Source of the DNA: Punica granatum
Taxonomy: Eukaryota; Streptophyta; Magnoliopsida; Myrtales; Lythraceae
Length of the DNA: 64,000 nt
Assembly (NCBI RefSeq): GCF_007655135.1
Contig: NC_045127.1
Location: 14,393,001-14,457,000, forward strand
Direction of reading: 5' to 3'
The first letter of the stretch is position 1. The number at the start of each line of letters is the position of its first letter. The position numbers were made by a program, and so were the translations under genes. This document shows, one piece after another, positions 1 through 13,091 of this stretch. The notes beneath the pieces are model-generated. The model was not told where the DNA came from, searched no databases, and saw only the letters and a program-made list of their open reading frames with translations.

Positions 1-895
1 CAAACACCACTGAGGCTCTCGACGATTTAGAGCAAGGCCCCCATTCCTCAATATTGATATAACAAATTGGTACGTCTGACATCTTAATCTTAAAGACAAG
101 CTACTATCATGTAATAGTTTTGTGGATAAAAAAATATTTAAAATAAAAGGAAAAAAAAACAACGCTAAAGAGTCTACCCAAGGTGCTCAACTACTACTAA
201 GGCCCAAGGTGACCTAGGGTGAGTAGTGACCACCATCGAGCTCCTAATCCATTCGCACTCGCACTCTCCTTAGAGATCATTGTAGCTAGTAGTCTCCGAC
301 CTCGTCGAGGTGGTGGTCGTTGCCATATGACATTGATTTACCTACTCTTTATTCTCGATTTTCTTTTTTCTACGATTTTTTTTTGTGTGTACCTTGTATC
401 CAGTTGAGCCCTGAATCAGCCTACTAAGGGGTGGAGTTCTTATAATCAAAGATTTTCTCCAGTCAAAAGAGTCGAACTTAAGACCTTGTTTAAGAGGTAC
501 AAAAGCCGAATTGCTTGAATGACCATTGTTAGTCCTTTTTCTTTTTTGTATTTCGTAGATTTTAAAATTATTTTGTTTTTATAGGAAATTCTAAGGCTGA
601 TAAAAAAATTGCTTTCCCCAAAAACCTAATATGAACCGAACCGCCCTGAATTTTCGGTTTGTCTAGAGCACGGTTCGATTCTAGTGTCTGTTTGTCATCC
701 TTTTGTAGGTTTCAATTATGGGGATTCGGGTTTGGAAATTAGATAACCGAATACCCCGACCTGAATGAGTTTACATAATAATATATAAAAAAAAATTACA
801 ATATGTTATATATGAGCCTAAGCCAAACCCAACCCAATAGCTCAGCTTAACCAAGCTAATCAAAATATTACAGTTCATGGTTTACTTTATATCTA

Positions 896-900
<5 letters not shown>
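1..900. other. Non-coding AT-rich stretch
   Basis: No convincing coding region is seen on either strand. The stretch holds poly-A/T tracts and a SINE-like patch at about 440-530. Short open frames here have no recognisable domain and poor codon structure. A degraded transposon is possible but no boundaries can be placed. Confidence 0.6.
440..530 (-). repeat. SINE-like fragment, copy 1 (degraded)
   Basis: On the minus strand this patch reads a TGGTCATTCAAGC.. block (508-524), then about 30 nt later a TTCGACTC block (near 468-478). This layout resembles the A and B boxes of a tRNA-derived SINE. It aligns by eye with a better copy at 2650-2720. No tail or target duplication could be delimited. 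Confidence 0.35.

Positions 901-962
<62 letters not shown>
901..962. repeat. (CT)31 microsatellite
   Basis: An uninterrupted run of 31 CT dinucleotides followed by a short pyrimidine-rich tail. A short Leu/Ser-repeat open frame through it is an artefact of the repeat. A long perfect dinucleotide like this is expected to vary in length between individuals. Confidence 0.97.
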
Positions 963-967
<5 letters not shown>

Positions 968-3963
968 CCTTGATCGTTTATCATTCTCAATTTCACTTCA
1001 AACCATATCTTTCTTCATCTCCTCCTACCTCTGCTACGCGGCTAAGCCTCACAATCATGAAGGTCGAAGGGGACAACTTTTGATTCTTGAAGATCCTTTT
1101 TATTTCTGCACTCTCTGTACTGTTGGTTTTTAGTTTTATTCTTATGTTGTTTTTATTAGGTAATCCGAGGACCAACCCGTGAAAACTCGTACGCGTAAGG
1201 GTTTGTTATTTTCTTAATTTCGGTTTTGATTCTCGAGGAGGGGTTTTAAAATTCGGAGCTGATGAAAGCGGTGCCTCGAAATTTTACCCCGAAACCGATT
1301 CAACCCGAACTGTGATCATCACCCCTAGGAAATTCCTTGTTAACAAATCTTATATAAAGGAACTTGTGATGCCACACCAGCAGTTGCTACCGCCTCGGTG
1401 TAATTGAGGCGACCACTTTGGTAGCTAATGACCTCGAGTTGTTGAGTGGTTGCCAATACAAGGATCCCCTTGAGACTGAGATTTTAAAGGTCATAATTTG
1501 GGATTTTGATGACCCACCCCTAAAATCTTAAAACCCTAAAATACGAGGACTCCACCCCTAAAACCGAGATCTTAAAGGTCATAATTTGGGATTTTGATGT
1601 TGAGGCGGGGAGAGCCTCGCCAATAGCGAATGCCGACGCCCTAAATAGCATATGCCTGTTGACAACCTCGGGTAAAGTACCATTTGTCATTTCCATTTTT
1701 CTTAGGGGTTTGGTTCCATTTAATCTACGATTTTTCCCAGAAAAATCCAAACATTCGGTGGTATTTTACAGTATTGGCTACAAATCTAACCATTGTAATC
1801 ATTTTCTGGAATTAAAACTTAACAATTGTGGTTGGTAAATAGATTGAATTCGAAATAGGTGGATTCTCAAATTATAACGAGATTATGATTGTGAATCCCA
1901 CATCTTAACTATATAAAAATAAATTCTATATTATATTTTCGATCGCATTTCTAATAATCAAATACATTTGCCAAACACAATAATCTCACATTTCAACTTA
2001 TAATGCAAGTAAAATGATTCCATGGCTAATTTTTTCTTATATAATCTTCATGTTCCATGTAATCAAACAATACCCGAACCAAATGTCCCTTTAATTTTTT
2101 TAAAAAATTATTCCAATTATTTACACGATAATAGATTTGATGGAAATTCCAATCCTTAGCCAAAGTGGACTAACCAATATGAAATGTTAAGGACAAAATT
2201 GGACAAATAAAAGAATTAGGTTGAAATTGAAAAAACAACTAAAAATTTATGATTACAACAGTTTATTTCTATCAAGTTATCATGATCAATGAGACGGAGT
2301 GTTATTATTATTTTTTTCAAGAATAGGTCGGAGCATCATTTAATAATCTATCTCAAACAATGAAAGTCCAATTTTGTTCCCTTAATGTTTTAAATTCGAG
2401 TCTTGTGAATGGAGATAATATTTGATTGAGAGAGTTTTATCCCTTAGCAAGCCGACCCGACTCGATTGGATTCGTTGAGTTTCTGGATTCCCACAGAAAA
2501 AATAATGAGAGTGCAATTTATTCAAAAATTTTCAATTAGATATTATTTTTTCTTTCGATGTGAATCATGATATCTGAAAGTCCAATTGGGTCGGACTAAT
2601 CAAGTCAAGCCGGGTCTAGTAAAGTTTTCAAAGCATGAATTTTCTGTATTTATAAAGACTCGAATTAGAGACTTTGCTTAAGCGGAACAAGCGCCGAACC
2701 GCTTGAACCAATCTACGTTGATTTCAATTAGATATTCTTTATTATAGCTTCCAAGTGTCGTTTCTGATCTTGCATGTTCTGAATGAGGTCATTTCCTTGT
2801 CTACTCGAGATAGACAAGGACATATTTCACAATGTAGTTTGGGTTTACGGTGTGGGTGGGAAGATTGAACTGGAGACAGAGAAAGAATAATGTTTTAAAA
2901 TTCAGTGTGATGGAATGCTCAATGCGGTCAAATTTGTTTATGACGTACCATATTTCAATTAAAAAGGGTTCCTTCTAATTTCCGAAAGTTCTTCTAACCG
3001 TAGCGCACCCTACTTGAAATCCGGTGATATAAGAGGACAAAAATTAATGATACATATGAAGATTTTATGGCGGTAATTTTATGGTGGGATTCTGAGTTCA
3101 AATACCGATCAAAGGTGTCCTCTCTACTCTATCTCCCGTAAGGAGATAGAAATTCAACATGGATTGATGACTGATTTTGATGATGGAGAATTGTTGCATG
3201 AAAGTAGTCGACCGAGATTATTAATTTTTCGAAAGGTTTGTTATAATTGTAGTGTTCTTACTTAATATGATATTCACGTTTATGTTCTTACTCAATCAAT
3301 GTATCACACTCTTGTAATTTTTAATTGGATATTTTCCTTTGTATCCGCTTTTACAGCGAATCAATTTTTGAAGGATCTCATTATCAATTGAGGGAAAAAA
3401 ATGGAGATTTTATGTAGTTTTTATAAGGGCAAATGACCTAAAAAACACATGATTTCTCCTTTTTATCAAATTTATCTGCACTCTCTTCTTATCACATAAC
3501 AAATCAAATGTTTTTAAATTTTATCAAATCTATTCACAGTTAAGATTGGCGAGAGTACTTTTTTTTTAATGAACCTGGGAATTTGGTATATGTATTTTAA
3601 GAACTACAGTGTTTGGGCTTGGAATATATCATTTACCATATAGTTCTCCCATCTATTTATTTATAGCATTAGAAAAAACTGTCGAAATGGTTCCCTTCAA
3701 TGTTTAATTTTGTTATGAGCAAATAAATAGTTTCAAAATCAACCAAATTTTTCTTGCCCAAAAAAAAAAGAAAACTAATTTTTGTGATGCAAGTGAAGGT
3801 GGTCAAAAGCGAATTTCAAAATAAAATAGTAGAGCATTTACAAAATCAAAAAAATCATATTGCACAATTATAATTTTCAATACTTAGGAAATATTTTTAC
3901 ATTTATATATGATTATAATTTTTATAGAGCTGTAATTAAGACTCAATATATGATTCTTACATA
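963..3963. other. Intergenic DNA, no gene seen
   Basis: AT-rich sequence with scattered low-complexity tracts. It includes a repeated phrase around 1484-1520 and 1564-1600 (both contain 'tcataatttgggattttgatg'-like text), suggesting a small local duplication, and SINE-like patches at 2650-2720 and 3060-3180. No protein domain is recognisable in any frame. Confidence 0.6.
2640..2722 (-). repeat. SINE-like fragment, copy 2
   Basis: On the minus strand, TGGTTCAAGCGG (2710-2699) fits the pol III A-box pattern TRGYnnAnnGG. About 35 nt downstream, ATTCGAGTC (2667-2657) resembles a B box. The text between them (GTTCGGCGCTTGTTCCGCTTAAGC) recurs in altered form at 440-530. This suggests a dispersed tRNA-derived SINE family. 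No terminal tail or target duplication was identified. Confidence 0.42.
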
Positions 3964-4553
3964 TCTATACTAATATATCCGTACTAATAAAGTCAGAGAT
4001 GGTCTTTTCGTCAAACTTTCATCTTCCCAAAATACCTTAATACATATGTTTCAATTTTTACAAGTCACTAAATTAAAACAAAATTGTAAATTCAACAATA
4101 TACTTACTCAATTCCCCTCTTTTCTCTCACTCTCTCTCTCTTCCTTCCTCACCCCAAATCCAACGTGGAACACTTATGATGCGTTTGGTTTTAGAGTTAA
4201 AATAACTTTGATTTTGATTGTGAAAAAGGACAAATGATTATGTAGTGTGTTGAGTTAAAGTTAAAGTTAAAATTTTTTATTTGGGAAATGTGTATTTTTG
4301 TTGTGTAGTGTATTGAATTAAAATTAAAGTTAAAATTTTTGTAATTTTAATTGCGAAACTAAACGGAGTATTACTTTTTTATAAAAAATAATTTATTAAT
4401 ATTTCTCATAGTTTATTACAATAGTTTTTAGTTTTTATTACAAAAAACTCACTTGAATTTAATTGTGTGTAAAATATAATAAGATAAAGAATTTACTGTA
4501 ACCGAGTCACAAGGTTTAATGAACACTGTGGCGTAGAGCGGGTATTCATCTAG
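3964..4553 (+). mobile_element. Non-autonomous Helitron, about 590 bp
   Basis: The 5' end reads A|TCTATACTAATATA, a typical plant Helitron start preceded by host A. The 3' end reads ..GGGTATTCATCTAG|T, that is CTAG (4550-4553) followed by host T, with a GC-rich patch (ctgtggcgtagagcgggt) just upstream as expected for the terminal hairpin. There is no coding capacity and no target duplication, as expected for Helitrons. It contains a nested MITE at 4181-4366. Confidence 0.6.
4181..4366 (+). mobile_element. GCGTTTGG-type MITE, copy a (nested in Helitron)
   Basis: Begins GCGTTTGGTTTTAGAGTTAA.. and ends ..GCGAAACTAAACGG, giving short imperfect inverted termini. The interior (..AACTTTGATTTTGATTGTG..) matches, in reverse complement, the insertion in the LRR pseudogene at 52371-52548 and more loosely 34629-34884. 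It is non-coding. The superfamily is not determined. Confidence 0.55.
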
Positions 4554-7500
4554 TATTTATAAAGCAAAACAATGCTTTCCTTTTTTTATACAAATTATAT
4601 ATAAAACCATAAAGAGCGAGGTCAAAAAAATAATAAATATATATTAATTTATATATTTTTGAAGCTATTCAGCGAAAATAAAAACGTAGAATTGTAAGAT
4701 GTCTCGGGTTAGAATTGAGTTTTTCATAATAATAATGATGGCAAATATATGGTACCTTAATCATTTGTCCTTCCTTTTGCGTTGCCCGGGAACAATAATA
4801 TTTACTGTTTACACACATCGTTATACCACAAAACTTATTGTATTCTGTCATAGTCCGCAACTTGATTGATGACAGCAGGTATTTCATTGAAAACTAGAAA
4901 AGGTTGATTGCATTAGCAGAGATCGTCCGTAAGAAACTAGTTTTTTTTTTTTGGATAAGTATTTATAAGGAAGTGTTCTTCCTTTTTTAATTTGTGACCA
5001 TGTATTTAGCTAAGATTTATTTTTCTTCAATCCTATTTTGATTCAAGTTCTTTTGGTTCTCATATAGCTTGATGATGTACTATAAAACAGTTAGCTAGAT
5101 ATTTTGTGCTTCCAAAAAAATTAGATATTTGTTATTCGTAGGCCATGAAAGTTTGTGCTTTATTTATGTGAAGATGTAAACGTATGTAATCATATATATA
5201 TATATACACACATATTTGAATTTTATTTTTAAGATTATATAATAGATGATTTTTCATCTTCCATAACTAAAAAAGTTTTAGAGTTCCATAAACGATATGG
5301 TTCAACAATACTGTGTCATTTTTCGAATTGTGATTTATGATAATTTCAAGAGTCATTTAATTATGAATTACCTGCATCTTATATGGCAATGTCGGACGTT
5401 TCGTTCTTATTTTTATAATTATATATAGATGCTGCAGTCTTTTTTTAATGGATAAGTACAAAATCTATTCTTTGAAAGCACACTGTTAAATTTAGTTTTC
5501 TTTACCAGCCACAATGAATTAAGAAAGGAAAAGGGGTTATAAAAGAATCCGAATATTTAATTGGTTGGACTTTTAATTGTGCTGGAAATTACTTTACAAT
5601 GGGGCCTGCAGAGGATTATGTGCAATGATGAAGATTTGGTGCAATGATTTAATAATGGGTTTCCCTTAGTTTTCTCTGTTATCTTTCGCACACCTTTGCC
5701 AGGCCGCTTCAAGCACTGACAATGTCTCTCTTTAGCGCATTACAATTTCTTATATCATAATAAATTGTCTAGTTGCCGTTTGGTCTCTTGTTTCTTATAT
5801 TTTTAATTTTTCTAAGGAGTATTGCTAAATTCTTCTCTCTTTTATAACGTTTATCGACATCTAATAATCAATGTTTATTATATATAAGTATAATGATGAT
5901 ATTTAAGCACTTTGTGAGATGAATACTTTAATTTTTTTAATAAATTTTCTTAGGGTCAAGCTTTTGGCCCACTGAAAAGAAGTCGTTATATAGATTAATA
6001 CGGAGTGCTGTCTCTATCGACTGTAAAAACGGTGCATCCAACACGGTTGATCATTTCATGGACATTTTATATGGTGTCTTTCATAGACAACATTTATGAT
6101 GAATATTGACAAAATAAACTTTTCATGTACTAGTGTTTCTATCTTTTCAAGAAAACTAGTAAGCTTTACTTTTTACTTTTTTTTTTCAATGCTTAAAGTA
6201 AAGAAGTACACGTAAATTCATTTTCTTCTGTAATTTTATGGAATATAAAAAGTGAAAATAAGTTTTCATACTTCAATTAATAAAACATACCTTGTCTAAA
6301 GTTTGGTGTTATTCTTACTACTTTACCTTTTATTTGTTCCAATAGAAAAAAAAGAAGAAGGGGACACTGGAAGTTCTACAAAAACAAATAGATTTACACT
6401 TTTCTCGATAATTTTCAAATTTCTTGAGTTTGTGGGTTTTTCCCCCTAATATTTCGACATATTATAATATAAATTTAAAATCTTGAAATTCAAAAACTTT
6501 GATTATTCTTTTCTTTGGGTGAACAAACCTAAGGAAATTAAGTAGAAAACAGCGCGAGGATTTGGAGGCAAAAGGAAGATATGGGTGTCTCGGGATGTCT
6601 TAACACAAATGCAGAGAATGAAGGAGACAAAAAACGTATCGTCCGACGACCGAAATTAATGAACTCGAGGTGAAGAATCCTTTTGAAATCAACTTTTTCA
6701 ACCTCACTTTCTTCATAGAATGTAATGCACTAATCCTGATAATGTTGAAAAGCAACAAATTGGGATTACGTTCAACTCAAAGTATTAGTTATTCAATTGT
6801 GATATTCAACTCTCTTATAAATTTATACTTTTATTTTTTTACTAACTCATCACTATAGTATCTTTCAATTTTCAACTAACAATACTCGTTCTTACGTGCT
6901 CATGGAGTCTTTTTATGGTCATCTTTTTGTGGCATATGCCCTTTAACAAATAGAGTTAGAATGACTCCTGCGCTAGATAATAAAAATTTAGAATTATGAG
7001 ATTTTGTATTCGAATTCATTTAGTGGTTTCCTACAACCATCTAATTCCCCTCTTTCTATTCTTTGAAATACCCATGTGACCTCCCTAGCTCATAGAGCTG
7101 CGAGGTACTCCTACTGGACTTTGAATTTCTATATTGTAGGTAATTAAAATCCACTCACAAGTATCATATGAAATGTAATTCGTCAATTTAACCATATTTT
7201 TCGTGCTTTCTGAATGTTATATTTAAAATTCTATTAACTGACCTTTAGATGTATGTTATGTGGAAGAAGCGTGTACAGACTGAAACCAGCCAAAAAAAAG
7301 AGAGTTAATAATTTTTTAGATTATAAAGGCGGTTCAGGTCTAGTATAATGAAAGATAAATCATAAATAATTAATAAAGAGGTATGCTGCCACTTCTACAC
7401 CAACGAGCGAAGATGTGCATCACTGCATTATATTCTCTTTTAATTAATAAATAGACAGGAAAAACCTTTTGTCTTGTCAAATATTGGTCCGGTTATTTTT

Positions 7501-8860
7501 TTTTTCTCATGGGGTCATGAGATTGCCATTTGTGGCAAGTATTTTACTCAAGGAAGCATTTCTTGTGTTATTTTTTGGCAACTATTTTTCCATGAGTAAT
7601 TCTCGCGTTGTATGTTCCCCCACCCCAAAAAAACAAAACAAAACAAAACAAAAGACCCACCCCCACCCAAAAAATCCCCAACACCCAAACCACCAGGGAA
7701 AAAAAATCCAAATCAGAGTGACCGAAAACTTCTCAATCGGTTAAAAATATGCAGTACTTGATGGTACCATCAAAATAAGTTTAGACTCACCATTTGCTCC
7801 CATTAGCCACGAACTTGCAATTCACAGTTTCAAATTCGTGTAACCTAATCTAAGACGATTTATACCTTAGAAATTTTCATGGACAATTGTCCACTTTAAA
7901 CTCCAATCTTCTTAAGAGTTAAACTAGTACTCATATTTACAACTTCAATATATTAAACTCTCCATATACGGCAGATCTCTGAGGATCACGCAGCTAGCAT
8001 ACAAAGTCCTTGTCATATCATTGGTTCATTGCTTATGCAACTAGTAGCTACCACGAGTTTGAGTGATAGAGAGTCAATCCAATTTACTTCTCCGGAGATC
8101 TACCGTTATATTTCAATCGGTTAGACACTAATAATGTGAAGTTTAAGTTTGCGACCATATATTGCAACCCGAAGTTCCCAATGAACCATGAACCATTCTA
8201 ATATTGCTATTTTCATATTGAAAGAAGAATGCAGTTTGCTATATTACTTCAGTGTATCATAATTTTAGGAGACTAGCATTTCCTTTATTGATCTCCAATA
8301 ATCATATGTAATGCACAAAATGAAACTCGCGTAGGAAAATTTAACATATACTAATGATCAAAGGAATGCCTGCAATGCAATCGGCCAGTACATTTGCCAA
8401 ATTCAGGTTCATGAGTCTGCGTCAAGATGTGGAATGTAAATGGTCTAATTCTATGGATTTACGCTATTGCAATTTATGAACACTTTGATATAATATAATT
8501 ATATACTCGAGGGATTCTTCTGTCTAGTTTATAAACGGTTTAAGGATCTTTTTCTCCGTCATTTCAACAATTCGTAATGACCCAACACCAATATGACAGT
8601 GAGGAAGAGCCCATAAATCATCCATGGGATGGAAGAAACTCCCACAATAAATGGTCTGATCACAGGAAGCAAGCAATGATAGCCTAAGTTGGCCTGCGGG
8701 GTCCAAGGATTGAACTTTGAAGAAGTGGGAAAACATGGGCTTGTTCTGAATAACATTATCATCAAATCATAATTAAAAAAAAAAAAAAAACCTCAAGCAA
8801 GCTGAAAATTATAAAATGAAAAATATAAAAAAAATTGTGAAACAAAATATAGAAATGATA
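4554..8860. other. Intergenic DNA, no gene seen
   Basis: AT-rich non-coding sequence. It holds small poly-A tracts, a CAAAA-rich tract near 7627-7655 and tRNA-like B-box phrases (for example near 7010 and 7850) that may be eroded SINE pieces. Open frames are short and lack domains. The last part is probably the distal promoter region of the Aux/IAA gene. Confidence 0.55.
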
Positions 8861-8899
8861 TAATATTAATAATATTGTATGAACAAAAAGGTACGGATA

Positions 8900-9193
8900 T
8901 GGTGTTGAGTAGTGCTTGGCGCACTAGCAGACATGGCTGCCCCACCACCATCATCATCCTCTCCACCCACCTAACCCTCCCCTCTCTCCTTCCCTTTTGT
9001 TCCCTCCTTCCCCTGCCCTGCCCCCATCTCTTCCTCCTCCTCCTCCTCAAAACTCTCCTCGCCTTCCTTCCACCCAACTCAGCTTCCTTCACCAAACCCA
9101 CCTCCCTTTCTTTCTCCCCGAACACCTGGTCTTGCTGGTGACTGCATTTATTACGTAAGAGGTTGGTTCTTTCGAGGTTTGTGTCCGTCGAGC
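8900..9193 (+). promoter_or_regulatory. Probable 5' leader of the Aux/IAA gene
   Basis: Directly upstream of the Aux/IAA start is a strongly pyrimidine-rich stretch (8938-9120, runs of CTCC, CCTCC and TTCC), typical of plant 5' untranslated leaders. The base composition changes sharply from the AT-rich DNA before it. I did not find a convincing TATA box or a TGTCTC auxin-response element close by, so the transcription start is not placed. The Arg-rich open frame on the opposite strand is a shadow of this tract. Confidence 0.45.
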
Positions 9194-11226
9194 ATGTCGC
9201 ACAAGGTAGCGGAGGATGCTGAGCTGGAGCTCGGGCTGGGACTCAGCATAGGCGGCGGGAGGGCCAAGCACGGCGGGTGGCGCGAGTACGGCCGGATACT
9301 GACCGCCGAGGACTTCCCTTCCCTCGTATCCCAGTCCACTAATAACAGCAATGCTGTGGCCGGCTCTGTTTCCGGCAACAAGAGGGCCGCCGCCGAGCCC
9401 GACTCCCAGGACGGCGGTGGTGGGTCCCCTACTAGCGTCAGGTCTGACCTCTCTCTGCCCTGCCCAGCAAGCTTGTTTCTTGAGATTGTACTTCCGCTGT
9501 CTCTTTTGCTTTTTACTGAGTACACTCTCTCATTACTCTGTTCTTGGCATCAAATGGTTGAATATCCGAGTGTTGACTATGTCCTCTTCTATGTGATCAT
9601 ACGATGAATTTGTTAGTTTTAAGGTTTTGGTCTTCCCCGTTATTGCTGTTGTTTCAGAAGCTTTACCTTATGCTGGAAGGTTTCATTTGATTGATCATGT
9701 TCATCTCTGTAAATTTTCAACTTTCAAGCCCCTGAGTATGTAATCTCGCTAGTTATACTTTAGACCTGGCTGCCCACATGAACATGAAATTGTATATGGT
9801 TTCCCGGTGCTTGCATCTTTGTAATCTGATTGAGCTTAGCTCCGTATTTGTTGCTGTCATTGCTCGAAAATGAGTGGCGCGTACTAGTTTGTTGGGCTAG
9901 TATCTCTTAACAATTTTTATGTTCATAAGAATTAGAAATTTCGAAAATCACCATCAAGGTTGGATTGGATCGGATCGGACATTAGACTTGACTTTTATCG
10001 TCACTTGTCAATCTAACTTTGATCCGATATATTGGCTACCCGGCTAGTTGGATTATCCTCATTGGTCTTTCTAGATGGTGGAAAATAGTAATAGAGAATA
10101 GTTGTTTACGTTCAAAAAGCTTTTAGATAGACCCTATGCTTGCGAAATAACATTGTTTTTTTTTTCATAGGAGACTAAGAGTAATCTGTGTCTTGCATCT
10201 TTGTTAAATCATGAATTGATTGTTCTCTTTTTGGCGTGGAAACAGTCAGATTGTGGGATGGCCTCCTATAAGGTCTTATAGGATAAATAGTCTCGTGAAT
10301 CAAAAGCCCCCCCGCTCTGAAGAGGCCAAGGGTTCGGTTGGCAAGAAAGATGAGCCAAGCCATGTCCCAAAGGGAAACCGTCCATATGAAGGGAAAACAA
10401 GTAACACTGTCAAAGAGATGTCAAATCTCGGGTTCGTGAAGGTGTGTGTGGATGGGATTCCCATAGGCAGGAAGGTGGACTTGAATGCTCACTCAAGCTA
10501 CGAGACTCTAGCACAAGCGATAGAGGACATGTTCTTTGGACCCACCAGTTCAATTGGTAAAGTTATATATCGTGTTATTTTCTCCAATATTATGTAATCG
10601 CGATGTACCATGTCAGGACCTTTTAAGTTACGATTCCTCATGCAAGTGATTCTCATTTTGGGTTAATCGTATAGGAACAGTGTCCTGCAAGTTGTCTTAC
10701 TCAAGACAAATACATGAAAATTTGCCTTTTATTGTCTGTGCTTTAGATAATCTTTTGAGTTGTTGACTCTTACGTTTGAAATCCATGTAAAGGTGGTGGA
10801 GAGAAGGAACAAGTTAATCGACCATCTAAGCTTCTTGATGGATCGTCCGATTTTGTGCTTACTTACGAGGATAAAGAGGGAGACTGGATGCTTGTGGGAG
10901 ATGTCCCTTGGAGGTAGGCTCCTCTAACTCATTATCCCACCATTTCCTCTTGAGGGGAACAGCTAAATACATGTTTAAGAAGGAATAGCAATTCATGCCG
11001 CCTCATCTCTTGCATTATGCAGGATGTTCCTCAGCTCAGTGAAAAGGCTCAGAATCATGAGAACCTCTGAGGCTAATGGACTCGGTAGGCACCATGTAAA
11101 TCCTGCAAAACTCCTCACTTCAGATTTTACATTCTCCATTTCTGTCGAGTAACCATCTCTAATGATTCAACTCCAGCAACAGGATTCCAAGAAAGGAACC
11201 AGACGCTGAAAAGAAAACCCATATAG
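9194..11226 (+). CDS. Aux/IAA auxin-responsive repressor, IAA18/26-like, 5 exons
   Basis: Nuclear repressor that binds ARF transcription factors and is degraded with TIR1/AFB when auxin is present. Exons: 9194-9441, 10246-10556, 10793-10913, 11023-11084, 11177-11226. All introns are GT-AG and the frame closes at 263 aa. Domain I LELGLGL (residues 11-17) is the LxLxL repression motif. A conserved KR pair sits at 63-64. Degron VGWPPIR is at 86-92. The C-terminal PB1 domain starts at FVKVCVDG (146-153) with its lysine face, and [10 protein letters not shown] (211-220) gives the acidic OPCA face, followed by [19 protein letters not shown]. The tail [16 protein letters not shown] resembles the IAA26/IAA18 branch, hence the subgroup call. 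ATG at 9194 is the first in frame; the codon at 9179 is TTG. All functional motifs look intact. Confidence 0.95.
9442..10245 (+). other. Aux/IAA intron 1
   Basis: 804-bp intron between the domain I exon and the degron exon, with donor CAG|gtctga and acceptor aacag|TCAG. It interrupts a Ser codon just before QIVGWPP. It is AT-rich, with a poly-T run before the acceptor region and no recognisable insertion. In this family, introns at this place are common. Confidence 0.85.
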
Positions 11227-12578
11227 TACCACCACAGCCTTCCGCATTCTTTCGCTTGGAAACGACAACGAGGAGTGGTCACTCTAAAGAATGGGAAATC
11301 AAAAGTAGAGAAGTTGACAATGTGGAGTTTTTTGGTCCTTATTATCTTTGTTCGGTTTACCTTTTCTGTCTCATGGATCGGCTTCTGGTTCTGGATGCCT
11401 TTTTGGGTTCTTTTTGTCACATAGTCATGTTAGTTTTTCTTATTTTTGGTCATATCAAAGTTCAAGTTCTTTTTGTTCTTCCATATAGTGATCTTGGCAA
11501 CGGGCCTTGCATACTGTGGAGAATGCTGCTCCTTCTCATCCTGTATATATGAGAGTATTTTCCTCATTACAGTGCTTGAGTTTGCTCCAATTTCATGGCA
11601 ATTTGGAACTTAGCCTTTGTTCCTTTGTGTGTGGTTGGATGGTTTTGGTATTTGGTTTGGTTTTCCTTATTCATTTGAGGACCGAGTCTGTAATTTCATC
11701 TTCCAAGTGTTCTCTTTTGTTCTCTGATGGCTCGACGAAGACAAGATCATGTAATCCTCTGGGAAAAGACAATGGGCAACTCAGTCCTCTTGATTAATCG
11801 ATATTAGCTATAGAAGGATCCTCACTCCGAGAAACGCATCAGAACATGGAACTCATGTCGAGCTAGCTAAGCAATTCTTACTCCCTCAGAATTCCTCCAA
11901 ATGCAGCTTACTGCTTGCACAGAGTTGATGAAACTACACCGAGCGAACAGCCCAAGAAGAGCAAATTTGCAGGAAGTTAATGCACTCTACTAATGTATAC
12001 ATTTATGAAAGCGAAGTTTGAGTCGAATTCTCATGCCGTTACATCATCAAAAATAAGAAAGGGAGCTCTCTTACTTTGTCACGTCTTTAGTTATCTAGTA
12101 ATAAATTTTTTTATTATTAACTATGTATTTCATAATATATATAATATATTATACGTATATGTTTGCAGTATACATATATTTGCAGTATATTTAATATATT
12201 GAGACTTAGACTACTATTACTGATTATATATATGCCGTATATATATCGTATAGTGGAATTTAGACTATTATTTCCTAAGATAAAAATTTCATTGTATTGA
12301 AACTTTTATATTTTATAGGAAATTTCCATATTAATTTTTATGATGTTTGCACTATATATACCGTACATGTGTATTCGATATACTGCCACCAATATCTTAT
12401 ATCAATTTGGTCGATTCGCAAGACTTCACCAGCATTTCACTAGGTTTCGTTAGGTTTTCTCAAAATCCATGATCGTCAAGTTCATGTTTTTTCCTATAAA
12501 AGTAATATTTTTAGGACGTTATTTGGATATTAGTTTGTTTGATGTGTTTATTATTGCATGGAAAATTTTCTTTTTTAA
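11227..12578. other. Aux/IAA 3' flank and intergenic DNA
   Basis: T-rich sequence directly after the Aux/IAA stop probably includes its 3' untranslated region to about 11,800. The poly(A) site is not resolved. Open frames here are short, hydrophobic and unrecognised. From 12,100 the DNA becomes very AT-rich with TATAT runs. Confidence 0.55.
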
Positions 12579-13091
12579 TCTATACCTTAATAGCTTGTGA
12601 GGTGGTACAACGATTTATTATATATTAAAAAAATTGAGACCGAAAGAAGTAATGAAATTATATTTTGATATGATTCTTCTTGATAAAGAGATATATTTTG
12701 CGTATTTGATCAAATATATTATTTTATTAATCAAAATTATATTTTTACTAATTTATTGTTTCTAATGAAATTTGGATTCATTAATACATGTAAGTTTAGG
12801 AAAGTCTCAGATTGATTTATTACAGGCCTTACTTTTAAAACAAACTCATACACAATTAGTAATTTCAAGATAATTACACTCTCACTGAAGTACCGTCCAA
12901 TTGATATTCAAGTAAAGATCTCGTTTTTGCTGGGTCGATATGAATTATTTTCTGTAATTTGTTGATATCGTTAATATAATTAATTCGATTTAACTAAATT
13001 ATATTTATGCATTATGTGTAAAATTATTTTTAGATTAGTTGCAACAAAAAATTATTTAATTGTGCCCGCACAATGGCGGGTCATCAACTAG
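12579..13091 (+). mobile_element. Non-autonomous Helitron, about 513 bp
   Basis: 5' end A|TCTATACCTTAATAGC. 3' end has a clean terminal hairpin, CCCGC (13065-13069), loop ACAATG, GCGGG (13076-13080), then TCATCAA and CTAG|T (13088-13092). Start TC, hairpin about 8 nt before the end, terminal CTAG and insertion between A and T all fit a Helitron. It has no coding capacity. Confidence 0.72.

Noticed and set aside
877..1083. Leu/Ser-repeat open frame over the CT microsatellite
   Set aside because: It is simply the translation of the (CT)31 repeat.
8793..9125. Arg-rich minus-strand frame
   Set aside because: It is the complement of the pyrimidine-rich leader of the Aux/IAA gene; no domain.
9151..9525. 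Minus-strand frame of 124 codons
   Set aside because: Shadow of Aux/IAA exon 1, which has clear family motifs on the plus strand.
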